A stretch of DNA of 64,000 bases from Inquilinus ginsengisoli_A (GTDB lineage Bacteria; Pseudomonadota; Alphaproteobacteria; DSM-16000; Inquilinaceae), in contig NZ_JAVDPW010000003.1 in NCBI RefSeq assembly GCF_031453975.1, positions 186,001 to 250,000 of the forward strand, given 5' to 3'. Below are positions 1 to 9,065 of this stretch, one piece after another. A program made the translations under genes and the position numbers. Below the pieces are notes generated by a model. The model made no database searches. It was not told where the DNA came from and was given only the letters and a program-made list of their open reading frames with translations. The first letter of the stretch is position 1. Every line of letters begins with the position of its first letter.

Positions 1-1402
1 GGTAGGCGCCCTCGGTCGGCGCCAGGCCGTCCGGCACCAGCCACAGCCGGGCCAGCCCCATGACATGATCGATCCGCACCCCGCCGGCATGGCGCAGGGC
101 GGCGCGCAGCGTGGCCAGGAACGGGGCGAAGCCGGTCTCGCGCATCGCCCGGGGCGAGATCGCCGCCAGCGTCCAGTTCTGCCCGGCGGCGTTGAAGGCG
201 TCGGGCGGGGAGCCGATGCTGGCGCCGCCCAGCACGTCCGACGGCCGGCTCCAGGCATGGCTGCCGGTGGCGTCCATGCCGACGGCGAGGTCGGCGACCA
301 GGCCGATGCGCATGCCGGCCGACCGGGCCTGGGACTGGGCGTCGGCCAGGGCGCGGTCGGCGACCCATTGCAGGAAGGCGTGGAAGCGCACCGCGCCGGG
401 ATGCGCCGCCGCGAACTCCGCCACCGCGGCACTGCCGGGGTCGCGCAGCGCCGCCGGCCAGCGCCGCCAGTCGCGGTCGGCCGGGTCGGCGGCGAGGCGG
501 GCGGCCTGCAGCGCCTCGAACCGGGCATGGTCCTCCAGCAGCGCGCCGCCGGCCTGGACGAAACCGGCGAAATCGGCGGCCAGCGGGCCGGCCTCGGTAT
601 CGAAGCCGTCATAGAGGGCGCGCAGCAGGGCCAGCTTCGCCTGGGCCGCCGCCGGCCAGTCGATCAGCTCGGCGGCCTCGCAACGGCGGCGGGTGTCGTC
701 CAGCCCGGCCGACCGGATCGCGGCGGCGACGCGGCCGACGCCGAACAGCGCCGCCGGGTCGGCCAGCAGCGGGTTCAGGAACAGCCGGCTGGAGGGGGAG
801 TAGGGGCCGAAGCGCTGCGGCTCGGCGGTGAACAGGGCGTGGGTCGGGCTCAGCGCCAGGGCGTCGGCGCCGCGCCGGCCGGCGGCCCGGGCCAGCTCCG
901 CCACCCCGCCGCTGTCGCCGATGCCGCCGTCGCCGACACCCCCATTTCGGGGGCGTCGCAGCCCATAGATCTGGGCGGCAAGACCCCATAGCCGGCCGCC
1001 GCGGGCGATGTCGTCGAGGCTGAAGCAGCGCAGCGGCGCCACGGCCAGGGTGATCTCGCGATCCTGCAACCGCAGGTGGTGATAGCCGGGCTCCAGGATC
1101 GGCGGCACCCAGCCCCGTCCGTCGTCGCCGCGATGCACGGCGATGTCGATGCGCACCCCCGACTCCAGCACCAGCAGGGCGGCGCCGTCGCCGGCGGCGG
1201 GCGGCAGCGGGATGGCCTGGCCGGTCAGGCCGGTGACCAGCGGCGGCACGGCGGCGGCCGCGTCGGCTTCGCCGATCCGCTCCAGCAGCCGGCGCAGCGT
1301 CTCCGGCGCCACGCTGCGGGTCTGGCCGGTGACGTCGGTCCAGTCCGGGGCAATCCCGGCCCAGCGGGCCCGGTCGTGCAAGCCGTCATCCGCGAGATCC
1401 AC
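1..1402 (-). CDS. malQ: 4-alpha-glucanotransferase (MalQ, GH77), C-terminus off the window
   Basis: Transfers alpha-1,4-glucan segments between maltodextrins in the cytoplasm. The frame is open from a GTG at 1402, preceded by GGAAGG, to the left edge, where about the last third is missing. I read IAPDWTDVTG near the N-terminus, then WGLAAQIYGLRR and ALALSPTHALF, and finally RIDHVMGLARLW close to the edge. In GH77 enzymes the Asp of the RIDH motif is the catalytic nucleophile. I checked the frame at three points (near 1400, 988 and 61) and it is continuous, so no frameshift. The family call is firm; the start codon is a choice. Confidence 0.88.
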   Translation of the reverse strand, partial: MDLADDGLHDRARWAGIAPDWTDVTGQTRSVAPETLRRLLERIGEADAAAAVPPLVTGLTGQAIPLPPAAGDGAALLVLESGVRIDIAVHRGDDGRGWVPPILEPGYHHLRLQDREITLAVAPLRCFSLDDIARGGRLWGLAAQIYGLRRPRNGGVGDGGIGDSGGVAELARAAGRRGADALALSPTHALFTAEPQRFGPYSPSSRLFLNPLLADPAALFGVGRVAAAIRSAGLDDTRRRCEAAELIDWPAAAQAKLALLRALYDGFDTEAGPLAADFAGFVQAGGALLEDHARFEALQAARLAADPADRDWRRWPAALRDPGSAAVAEFAAAHPGAVRFHAFLQWVADRALADAQSQARSAGMRIGLVADLAVGMDATGSHAWSRPSDVLGGASIGSPPDAFNAAGQNWTLAAISPRAMRETGFAPFLATLRAALRHAGGVRIDHVMGLARLWLVPDGLAPTEGAY

Positions 1403-1643
1403 TGCAGCACCCTTCCGATCGCTCGTGCCAGGAACAAGGCACGGCAGCGATCATAGGGCGCGCCGGGCACATGGCCAGCAGGGAAGACGGGGACGGGCGC
1501 GCAGGCCGCATCGCCGGACCGGCTGAGGGCCACAACCCCGAATTGTAGGGGATTGTGGTCCTATTCGAGGTCTCGGACACTGCCCGGACCGGCGAGGGAA
1601 CAGGTCACCCCTGCGCCGCATCTGACTTCGGGGAGACGCGACG

Positions 1644-2621
1644 ATGAGAAGACACGCAGTGGCTCTGGCGATCATGGTGGCCGCCTGGCCGGTCGCCGCG
1701 GAGGCCCAGCAGGCCGCCGCCTGCCGCAGCGACGCGGCGCGGGAGATCCCGGTCACCGGGGTTGCCGGCAGCCTGCAGAATCCGTGCTTCGCGCCGGACA
1801 GCCAGTCCCTGGCCTTCACCAACTTCAAACGGCGCTACAATCTCGGCGGCGCCGTGGTGCGCACGGTCGCCGCCACCGGCGGGGCCCCGATCCGCACCCT
1901 CAGCCCCGGCACCGGGGCGCAGAGCGTCAACCTGCCGGGCCAGTGCTGGAGCGCCGCGGGCAACGCGGTGGTCTATTCCTCCGACGTCGTCGACCGCGAC
2001 GAGGTCTACATCGTCCCCGGCACCGGCGGCACGCCGACGCGCGTCACCAACCGGCCGGGCCAATTGGCCTGGGAACCCTCGATCTCGCCGGTCCTGGCCG
2101 ATCGCAGCCAATGGATCGTGTTCGAGTCGCATGCGGAATCGAACCCCGACGCCGCCGGCGAGATCTGGAAGGTGAAGGTCGACGGCAGCGGGCTGACCCG
2201 GCTGACGCACGGCTTCAACGACCGCCAGCCGCAATGGTCGCCGCGCGGCAACCGGATCCTGTTCCAGCGCCGGACCCAGCCGGGCCGGGTGGATGTGATG
2301 ACGGTCGACACCGCCGGCGGCGGCCTGCTCACCGTCACCGGCCCGGCGGCGGGCGGGGACAACAGCGACCCGTCCTGGTCCCCCAGCGGCGCCTACATCG
2401 TCTATTCCGGCGACGGGTCGGACATCGACAACGCCAATCTGTTCGTAGTCCCGGCAACCGGCGGCGTGCCCCTCCGCCTCACCCGCAGCTGCGGCTATGA
2501 CGGCGCGCCCGGCTGGTCGCCCGACGGCCGCAGCATCGCCTTCGAATCCGCCGCCTTCGATCCGGACAAGATGGGCAGCACGACGCTGTGGGTGATCGCC
2601 GCCCCTGCCGGCGTGCGGTAG
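1644..2621 (+). CDS. secreted PD40/TolB-like beta-propeller protein
   Basis: 325 residues with a clear Sec signal peptide (basic MRRH, hydrophobic stretch, cleavage near AEAQQ). The mature part is a run of blades with the PD40 pattern, e.g. PCFAPDSQSLAF, PQWSPRGNRILF, PSWSPSGAYIVY and PGWSPDGRSIAF, so a TolB-type propeller, probably periplasmic. The TolB N-terminal domain is absent, so it is not TolB itself. Ligand or partner cannot be told. GGGGAGACG precedes the ATG. It is divergent from malQ across about 240 bp and stands alone. Confidence 0.8.
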   Translation: MRRHAVALAIMVAAWPVAAEAQQAAACRSDAAREIPVTGVAGSLQNPCFAPDSQSLAFTNFKRRYNLGGAVVRTVAATGGAPIRTLSPGTGAQSVNLPGQCWSAAGNAVVYSSDVVDRDEVYIVPGTGGTPTRVTNRPGQLAWEPSISPVLADRSQWIVFESHAESNPDAAGEIWKVKVDGSGLTRLTHGFNDRQPQWSPRGNRILFQRRTQPGRVDVMTVDTAGGGLLTVTGPAAGGDNSDPSWSPSGAYIVYSGDGSDIDNANLFVVPATGGVPLRLTRSCGYDGAPGWSPDGRSIAFESAAFDPDKMGSTTLWVIAAPAGVR

Positions 2622-2701
2622 TCGCTGGGACCCGGCTCAGGGCATCCGTTCCTCAGCCCCGTCACTCAAACCGGGCGTCTTCAGGCAGGCCAAAAGATCT
2701 G

Positions 2702-3076
2702 TCAGGCGGGCGTCACCACCCACCCGTGGCGGTGTTCGCCGTAGACGGCCTGCGATGGCGCAGGAAACAGTGGGTCGGCGAAGCAGCCGACGGCGACTGC
2801 GACCGCCGCTGGCCTTCGCGACGGGTACCAGAACACCGTGGACCCGCAGGTGCCGCAGAAGTGGAACGTGACGGGGAAACCGCTGTCGGAATCGCGCCGA
2901 TACGAGTGCGAGGATCCTGAGACCTCTGTCGAGCCCGCGCCGAAGAACGCCGCGATGCCGAAGGGGCTTCCGGTGCGTCGCTGACAGTCCAGGCAATGGC
3001 ACAGCGAGACCTTGGTCGGTTCCCCGCTGCAGCGGATCTGTAGCTGGCCGCAGGCGCAATGGGCCACGCGCGTCAT
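2702..3076 (-). CDS. GFA / CENP-V domain zinc protein
   Basis: About 124 residues starting at the ATG at 3076 behind AGGGGAGG. It shows the zinc-binding pattern of the glutathione-dependent formaldehyde-activating (GFA) family: CACG near residue 8, CHCLDCQRRTGS near 26 and CGTCGS near 70. GFA proteins form S-hydroxymethyl-glutathione or simply bind zinc; most members have no proven reaction. Nothing in the neighbourhood suggests formaldehyde metabolism, so the enzyme name should not be pressed. Confidence 0.8.
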   Translation of the reverse strand: MTRVAHCACGQLQIRCSGEPTKVSLCHCLDCQRRTGSPFGIAAFFGAGSTEVSGSSHSYRRDSDSGFPVTFHFCGTCGSTVFWYPSRRPAAVAVAVGCFADPLFPAPSQAVYGEHRHGWVVTPA

Positions 3077-3162
3077 CCTGGCTTCCTCCCCTTGCAGCCC
3101 AGGGAAAATAAGCCGGTTCGGCGGGGTTGGGGAAGGGGGGCTTGACCGGCGCTCCGATCGCC

Positions 3163-3855
3163 TCAGTCCCACACCGCCAGCATCTGGCGCTGGACGTAGT
3201 CGAGATGGGCGGCCATCGCCGCGCGCGCACGGTCCGGGTCCCGGTCCCGGATCGCCGCCGCGATGGCGTCATGGTCCGCCATGATCTGGTTCAGCAGCGC
3301 GGGCTGGCGCGAGAGGTGCCGGTGGAAGGCCGCGCTCAGGCCCTCCTCGCGGTTGCGCCATAGGGCCAGCGCGATCTCCTTCAGCGTCTGGTTGCCGCAA
3401 TGCTCTGCGATCAGCATGTGCAGCGCCCGGTCGGAATCCTGCGACCATTCCTGCCGGCCGGTCTGGCCGCGCATCGCGGCGACGATGGCAGCCAGTTCGG
3501 CCAGCCCGTCTTCGGTGACATGCCGGGCCGCCAGCGCCGCCAGCTCCGGCTCCACCACCGCGCGGGCCTGCATGATCTCCAGCGCCGAATGGTCCGAGAT
3601 CGGCAGATGCCGTTGCGCGCCTGCGGGGGCGCGGACGAAGGCGCCGACCCCGATCCTGACCTCGACAAGGCCGGCCACTTCCAGCGCGATCAGCGCCTCG
3701 CGCACGGTCGGGCGGCTGACCCCCAGCTCCTGCGCCAGGTCGCGTTCGGACGGCAATTGCCGGCCCGGCCCGAATTCGCCGGATTCGATCAGCGACGTGA
3801 TCTGCTCGGCGATCTGGATGTAGAGCTTGCGATTGACGACCGCTTGAAGGGGCAT
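3163..3855 (-). CDS. GntR-family regulator, FadR/FCD subfamily
   Basis: About 230 residues from the ATG at 3855. The N-terminal winged helix reads GRQLPSERDLAQELGVSRPTVREALIAL (split here as LPSERDLAQEL and GVSRPTVREAL), followed by an all-helical FCD ligand domain. It is divergent from the fuconate dehydratase gene across a 327-bp gap and likely controls that operon, a typical arrangement for sugar-acid GntR repressors. The inducer is unknown; L-fuconate or a downstream keto acid would be a natural guess. The frame stays open upstream but those residues look non-coding. Confidence 0.85.
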   Translation of the reverse strand: MPLQAVVNRKLYIQIAEQITSLIESGEFGPGRQLPSERDLAQELGVSRPTVREALIALEVAGLVEVRIGVGAFVRAPAGAQRHLPISDHSALEIMQARAVVEPELAALAARHVTEDGLAELAAIVAAMRGQTGRQEWSQDSDRALHMLIAEHCGNQTLKEIALALWRNREEGLSAAFHRHLSRQPALLNQIMADHDAIAAAIRDRDPDRARAAMAAHLDYVQRQMLAVWD

Positions 3856-4182
3856 GGCGCCCTGCTGGCTGAAATGGAGACCGAAATCGGTACTGGACCT
3901 GCCGGGGCGGGTTCGACAAAATCGAAGTCTAAATCCCACTTGAACTGGCCTGACCGCTTGACAGCCTAGCCGGGCCCACTCCTAATGCAAAGGCCCGTCG
4001 ACATCGTCGGCGGGACGAACCGCCGGAAGAGCGGGGCTGGAACGCCGCCAGCCAGGGCCGTCACGGATCGTGGGGCCCGCCATCGTGGGGAGGGACCAGC
4101 GCCCATGGGTGAGAGACCCGGATAGCGTCCCGATGTCGAGATCGATCGCGCCGTGCCCGATGGGCCGGCGGCATTTGTCGAG
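3856..4182 (+). promoter_or_regulatory. divergent regulatory region of the fucose operon
   Basis: No gene seen in these 327 bp. TTGACA at 3958-3963 followed 17 bp later by CCTAAT (3981-3986) makes a fair sigma-70 promoter for the rightward operon, with a leader near 190 nt. Just upstream, at 3929-3941, lies CTAAATCCCACTT, a 13-mer repeated exactly at 10061-10073 ahead of the PhyH-HEAT gene. This could be an operator for one of the two GntR proteins at the ends of the cluster. Confidence 0.45.
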
Positions 4183-5505
4183 ATGACGGAGACCGCTTTG
4201 AAGATCGACCGGATCAGCGTCCTGGATGTCCGTTTCCCGACCGCAAGGCGGTTGGACGGGTCCGACGCCATGAATCCCGACCCCGACTATTCCGCCGCTT
4301 ATGTGGTGCTTTCGACCGATGGCGGGCTGGAAGGCCATGGCTTGACCTTCACCATCGGCCGCGGCAACGACATCGTCTGCGCCGCGATCGAGGCGCTGAA
4401 GCCGGCCGTGCTGGGGCAGGACCTCGCCGGTTTCACCCGCGACATGGGCGCCACCTACCGCCGCCTGACCGGCGACAGCCAGCTGCGCTGGCTGGGGCCG
4501 GAGAAGGGGGTGATGCAGCTCGCCACCGCGGCGATGCTGAACGCGATCTGGGACCTCTGGGCCAAGGCCGAGGGCAAGCCGTTGTGGCGCCTGCTGGCCG
4601 ACATGACGCCCGAGGAGACGGTGCGCTGCATCGACTTCCGCTACATCACCGACGCGCTGACGCCGGACGAGGCGGTAGAGCTGCTGCACCGGCAGCAGGC
4701 GGGCAAGGCCGAACGGATCGAGCGGCTGCTGGCCGAGGGCTATCCGGCCTACACCACCAGCGCCGGCTGGCTGGGCTATGACGACGACAAGATCCGCCGG
4801 CTGGTGCGCGAGGCGCTGGCCCAGGGCTTCAAGGCCTTCAAGATCAAGGTCGGCGCCGATCGCAAGGCCGACCTGGCGCGGGCGGCGCTGGTGCGGGCCG
4901 AGATCGGCGACGACCTCACCTTCATGGTCGACGCCAACCAGGTCTGGGATGTCGGCCAGGCGATCGAATGGTCGACCGCTCTCCTGCCCTTCAAGCCACT
5001 GTGGGTGGAGGAACCGACCAGCCCCGACGACATCCTCGGCCATGCCGCGATCGACCGCGCCCTCCGGCCGCACGGCACCCGGGTCGCGACCGGCGAGCAC
5101 GTCCACAACCGGGTGATGTTCAAGCAGTACCTGCAGGCCGATGCCTTCGGCTTCTGCCAGATCGACGCCGCCCGGGTCGGCGGTGTCAACGAGAACCTCG
5201 CCATCATCCTGATGGCGGCGAAGTTCGGCGTGCCGGTCTGCCCCCATGCCGGCGGCGTCGGCTTGTGCGAATACGTGCAGCACCTGTCGATGTGGGACTT
5301 CGTGGCGGTCAGCGGCAGCAAGGACGGCCGCTTCATCGAATATGTCGACCACCTGCACGAGCATTTCGTCGACCCGGTGCGGATCGCCGATGGCTGCTAC
5401 GTCGCGCCGACCGCGCCCGGCTACAGCATCGCGATGAAGCCCGCCTCGCTGCAGGACCATCTCTATCCCGGTGGCGTTGCCTGGCGCGGCGAGGCCAAGC
5501 CGTGA
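4183..5505 (+). CDS. L-fuconate dehydratase (enolase superfamily)
   Basis: 440 residues if started at the ATG at 4183; another in-frame start lies at 4153. The N-terminal LDVRFPTARRLDGSDAMN stretch and the C-terminal GVGLCEYVQHLSMWD are typical of L-fuconate dehydratases, which turn L-fuconate into 2-keto-3-deoxy-L-fuconate. Barrel motifs seen: KAFKIKVGAD (catalytic Lys region), MVDANQVWD and WVEEPTSPDD (metal ligands) and CPHAGG (catalytic His region). It overlaps the fucosidase start by 4 bp, so the two are translationally coupled. The other enzymes of the oxidative fucose pathway are not in the window. Confidence 0.88.
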   Translation: MTETALKIDRISVLDVRFPTARRLDGSDAMNPDPDYSAAYVVLSTDGGLEGHGLTFTIGRGNDIVCAAIEALKPAVLGQDLAGFTRDMGATYRRLTGDSQLRWLGPEKGVMQLATAAMLNAIWDLWAKAEGKPLWRLLADMTPEETVRCIDFRYITDALTPDEAVELLHRQQAGKAERIERLLAEGYPAYTTSAGWLGYDDDKIRRLVREALAQGFKAFKIKVGADRKADLARAALVRAEIGDDLTFMVDANQVWDVGQAIEWSTALLPFKPLWVEEPTSPDDILGHAAIDRALRPHGTRVATGEHVHNRVMFKQYLQADAFGFCQIDAARVGGVNENLAIILMAAKFGVPVCPHAGGVGLCEYVQHLSMWDFVAVSGSKDGRFIEYVDHLHEHFVDPVRIADGCYVAPTAPGYSIAMKPASLQDHLYPGGVAWRGEAKP

Positions 5506-6821
5506 CCGCCGCGACCTTCCTGCCCGAGGAGAAGAAGGCCTGGTTCGTGCAGGACCGCTTCGGCCTGTTCGTCCATTGGGGCCTCTACGCCCTGCCGGCG
5601 CGGCATGAATGGGTGAAGAGCCGGGAGGAGATCGGCGACGAGTCCTACCAGGCCTATTTCGAGCATTTCGACCCCGACCTCTACGACCCGCGCGACTGGG
5701 CGGCGCGGGCGCGGCAGGCCGGGATGAAATACGTGGTGCTGACCGCCAAGCACCATGAGGGCTTCTGCCTGTGGGACAGCCAGGCCACCGACTACAAGGT
5801 GACCAACACCCCCGGCGGCCGCGACCTGATCAAGCCCTTCGTCGAGGCGTTCCGGGCCGAGGGGCTGAAGGTCGGCTTCTACTACTCGCTGCTCGACTGG
5901 CATCACCCGGACTTCCCGATCGACGTCCACCACCCACAGCGCAACCATCCCGAGGTGGCGGCGCTGAACCGGGGCCGGGACATCCGCCGCTACGCCGCCT
6001 ACATGCGCGAGCAGGTGCGCGAGCTGCTGACCGGCTACGGCAGGATCGACATCCTGTGGTTCGACTTCAGCTACTCCGACCGGCCCTACCAGGGGCTGCC
6101 GGGCAAGGGCCACCGGGATTGGGAGAGCGAAAAGCTGCTGGCGCTGGTGCGCGAGCTGCAGCCGGACGTCATGGTCAACAACCGGCTCGACCTGGACGAG
6201 GTGCTGGGTGTGCCGCCCGACATCACCACGCCGGAGCAGTTCCTGCCGCGCCAGGCGCCGCAGGTGCTGGGCCGGGCGGTGACCTGGGAATCCTGCCACA
6301 CGCTGTCCGGCTCCTGGGGCTACCACCGCGACGAGGCGAGCTGGAAGAGCCCGGAGCAGCTGGTCCAACTGCTGGTCGAGACCGTCGCCCTGGGCGGCAA
6401 CCTCTTGATGAATGTCGGCCCGACCGGCCGCGGCCGCTTCGACGACCGCGCCGTGGCCGCGCTCGAGGCCTATGGACGCTGGCTCGGGCTGCACGGCCGC
6501 AGCATCTATGGCTGCGGCCCGGCCGGCCCGGAGATCGCGGTGCCGCGCGACTGCCGGCTGACCCGCAACGGCAACCGGCTCTACGTCCATATCTTCGCCT
6601 GGCCGTTCCGCCACCTGCATCTCGACGGGCTCGGCGGCAAGGTCGCCTATGCCCAGCTGCTGCATGATGCCAGCGAGGTGAAGCGGCTGGAGCCGGTCGA
6701 TCCGGCGCTGGGCGGCAACACCCATGTGCCGCTGACCGCCGGCACCCTGACCCTGGAGCTGCCGGTGCGGCGGCCCGACGTGACCGTGCCGGTGGTGGAG
6801 CTGTTCTTGAAAGACGGCTGA
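5502..6821 (+). CDS. alpha-L-fucosidase, GH29, cytoplasmic
   Basis: 439 residues, GTG start overlapping the previous stop (GTGA). GH29 hallmarks: FGLFVHWGLYALPARHEW at the N-terminus, YVVLTAKHHEGFCLWDS, GFYYSLLDWHH, and ILWFDFSYSD, where Asp188 corresponds to the family nucleophile. There is no signal peptide, so it should act inside the cell on fucosylated oligosaccharides brought in by the ABC system encoded directly downstream. Only the GH29 catalytic domain plus a short C-terminal beta region is present. Confidence 0.92.
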   Translation: MTAATFLPEEKKAWFVQDRFGLFVHWGLYALPARHEWVKSREEIGDESYQAYFEHFDPDLYDPRDWAARARQAGMKYVVLTAKHHEGFCLWDSQATDYKVTNTPGGRDLIKPFVEAFRAEGLKVGFYYSLLDWHHPDFPIDVHHPQRNHPEVAALNRGRDIRRYAAYMREQVRELLTGYGRIDILWFDFSYSDRPYQGLPGKGHRDWESEKLLALVRELQPDVMVNNRLDLDEVLGVPPDITTPEQFLPRQAPQVLGRAVTWESCHTLSGSWGYHRDEASWKSPEQLVQLLVETVALGGNLLMNVGPTGRGRFDDRAVAALEAYGRWLGLHGRSIYGCGPAGPEIAVPRDCRLTRNGNRLYVHIFAWPFRHLHLDGLGGKVAYAQLLHDASEVKRLEPVDPALGGNTHVPLTAGTLTLELPVRRPDVTVPVVELFLKDG

Positions 6822-6888
6822 GAATCGGCCGGACCACCCATCAAGCGGCCGCCCGGCAGAAGGCGGCCGCAACAGGAGGACAAACGCC

Positions 6889-8121
6889 ATGAAGACGCTG
6901 ACCGCCATTCTCGGCCTCGCCGTTGCCGCCGGCGCGGCATCTCTTTCCGTCACCCCGGCCCAGGCCGAACCGGTGACGCTGACCTGGCAGATGTGGGCTT
7001 CGACCGATGCCGAGGTCGCCGCCTGGAAGCACGTCGCCGAGATGGTCACCGCCAAGCACCCGGACATCAAGGTCGAGCTGCGCACCGCCCCGTGGCGCGA
7101 CTACTGGACCAAGCTGCCGACCTTCGTGGCGTCGAACCAGTTGGCCGACATCGTCAGCATCCAGTCCCTGCGCCTGCCCAACTTCACCACCATCTTCGAG
7201 CCGCTGGCCGAGTATGCGAGCAAGAGCGGCCTGGATCTCGGCCAGTTCGACCGCTCGATCATCGAGGGCATGAGCGCCGACGGGCAGCTCTACGCGCTGC
7301 CCTATGATTTCGGGCCCTTCATGCTCTTCTACAACCAGGACCTGTTCGAGAAGTACCAGGTGCCGCTGCCCAAGCCGGGCTGGACCCAGGCAGAGTTCCT
7401 GGCCGCCGCCAAGGCGCTGACCCGGGACGGCAATTACGGTTTCGGCGCCACGTCGGTCGACTACTGGCTGCCCTTCGTCCTGTCCGACGGGGCGAACTAC
7501 CTGACCGCCGATGGCGAGCTGAACTTCACCGACCCGGCGTTGCAGCAGGTGTTCCAGTCCTGGGTCGAGCTGGTGACGAAGGATAAGGTGGCGCCGGTCA
7601 TCGCCGCCAGCGGCCAGCCCTCCAACGAGATCATCGGCGGCCGCTTCGCCTCCGGCAACGTCGCGATGTATTTCGACGGGCCGTGGAGCCTGATCAACAA
7701 GCGCAAGTCGGTGACCTTCCACATCGGGCTGGCCCCGGTGCCCGCGGGCAAGAGCGGCAGCGTCACGCTGACCGCCGGTTCCGGCTTCGGCATCGCCAAG
7801 ACCAGCCAGCACAAGCAGGAGGCCTGGGAAGCCATCCAGATTCTCACCGGGCCGGAAGCGGAGCAGTATTTGGCCTCGGAAGGCCGCGCCTTCGCCGCCC
7901 GGACCGAGCAGCAGAAATACTGGTACGACGTGGCCGCGTCCGGCGTCGCCGGCGCGCGAGAGGCGATCTCCTTCGCCCTGCAGAACGCCAAGCCCTATCG
8001 CACCACCGCCAACTGGAACACGGTGGCGGAACTGCTGGAGCAGTATGTGCCGCTGGCCTTCGGCGGGTCGCAGACCGGGCCGCAGGTGCTGGACACCGTG
8101 CAGAGCCTCGCCTCGGAATGA
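6889..8121 (+). CDS. sugar ABC transporter substrate-binding protein (family 1)
   Basis: 410 residues with a Sec signal peptide (MKTLTAILGLAV, cleavage near AQAEP). The extracellular solute-binding family 1 fold is indicated by LTWQMWASTDAEV at the mature N-terminus, LPYDFGPFMLFYNQDLF and GNVAMYFDGPWSL. It is followed by two permeases with overlapping junctions. From its place behind a fucosidase, the cargo is probably a fucosylated oligosaccharide or L-fucose; this is inference. Confidence 0.88.
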   Translation: MKTLTAILGLAVAAGAASLSVTPAQAEPVTLTWQMWASTDAEVAAWKHVAEMVTAKHPDIKVELRTAPWRDYWTKLPTFVASNQLADIVSIQSLRLPNFTTIFEPLAEYASKSGLDLGQFDRSIIEGMSADGQLYALPYDFGPFMLFYNQDLFEKYQVPLPKPGWTQAEFLAAAKALTRDGNYGFGATSVDYWLPFVLSDGANYLTADGELNFTDPALQQVFQSWVELVTKDKVAPVIAASGQPSNEIIGGRFASGNVAMYFDGPWSLINKRKSVTFHIGLAPVPAGKSGSVTLTAGSGFGIAKTSQHKQEAWEAIQILTGPEAEQYLASEGRAFAARTEQQKYWYDVAASGVAGAREAISFALQNAKPYRTTANWNTVAELLEQYVPLAFGGSQTGPQVLDTVQSLASE

Positions 8122-9065
8122 GCGTGCAGGCCGGCAATCTCGACGTGCGGACCGGGGCGGGCGCAGCCGCCCCGGTCCGGTCCCGGCGCCGCGGGTTCCG
8201 CAGCGAGGGCCGGGCCGCATTCTGGTTCCTGTTGCCCAGCCTGCTGGGGTTCCTGGCCTTCCTGCTGCTGCCGCTGCTGGCCTCGCTGGCGCTCAGCTTC
8301 ACCAACTGGCAATTGCTGGCCCAGCCCAAATTCGTCGGCCTGGCCAACTACATCAGGCTGTTCACCGTCGACCCCAGCTTCTGGCACGTGCTGCGGAACA
8401 CGGCGCTCTACACCGTGGAATACCTGGTCCTGAACATCGTGCTGGCGGTCGGCATGGCGGTCTGGATCTCCAGCCTGCGCTGGGGCAAGCGGTTCTTCCG
8501 GCTGATCTTCTTCCTGCCGACCTTCACCCCGATGATCGGCGTGTCGGTGATCTGGCTGCTGATCTTCACCCCCGGCGGGCTGATGGATTGGATCGTCGGG
8601 ACGCTGGGCCTGCCGATCCCGAATTTCCTGGTCGACCCGGCCTGGGCGATGCAGGCGATCGTGATCGTCTCGCTGTGGTCCGGCTTCGGCTACAACCTGC
8701 TGCTGTTCGGGGCGGCGCTGGATTCGATCCCGCAGACCTATCTCGACGCGGCCAAGATCGACGGTGCCACCGCCTGGCAGCGCTTCTGGCGGATCAAGCT
8801 GCCGCTGATCTCGCCGACCCTGTTCTTCGGCACTGTCATGACCGCGATCACGGCGCTGCAGGTGTTCGACCAGGTCTATTCCATGACCCGCGGCGGGCCC
8901 GGCGTCGCCACCGCCACGCTCGGCTTCTTCATCTACCAGAACGGCTTCACCACCTACCGGATGGGCTACGCGACCTCGATCGCCTGGGTGATGTTCATCA
9001 TCATCATGGCGCTGACGGCGCTGCAGTTCCGGCTGCAACGGAAGTGGGTGCATTATGACGCCTGA
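8118..9065 (+). CDS. sugar ABC transporter permease (MalF-like)
   Basis: 315 residues, ATG overlapping the upstream stop (ATGA). Six membrane segments, the first at about residues 38-60, and the EAA loop for contact with the ATPase (YLDAAKIDGATAWQRFWRIKLP, written here as DAAKIDGATAWQRF). It has the MalF-like RGGPG segment near the C-terminus. It pairs with the next permease, which it overlaps by 11 bp. Confidence 0.9.
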   Translation: MSVQAGNLDVRTGAGAAAPVRSRRRGFRSEGRAAFWFLLPSLLGFLAFLLLPLLASLALSFTNWQLLAQPKFVGLANYIRLFTVDPSFWHVLRNTALYTVEYLVLNIVLAVGMAVWISSLRWGKRFFRLIFFLPTFTPMIGVSVIWLLIFTPGGLMDWIVGTLGLPIPNFLVDPAWAMQAIVIVSLWSGFGYNLLLFGAALDSIPQTYLDAAKIDGATAWQRFWRIKLPLISPTLFFGTVMTAITALQVFDQVYSMTRGGPGVATATLGFFIYQNGFTTYRMGYATSIAWVMFIIIMALTALQFRLQRKWVHYDA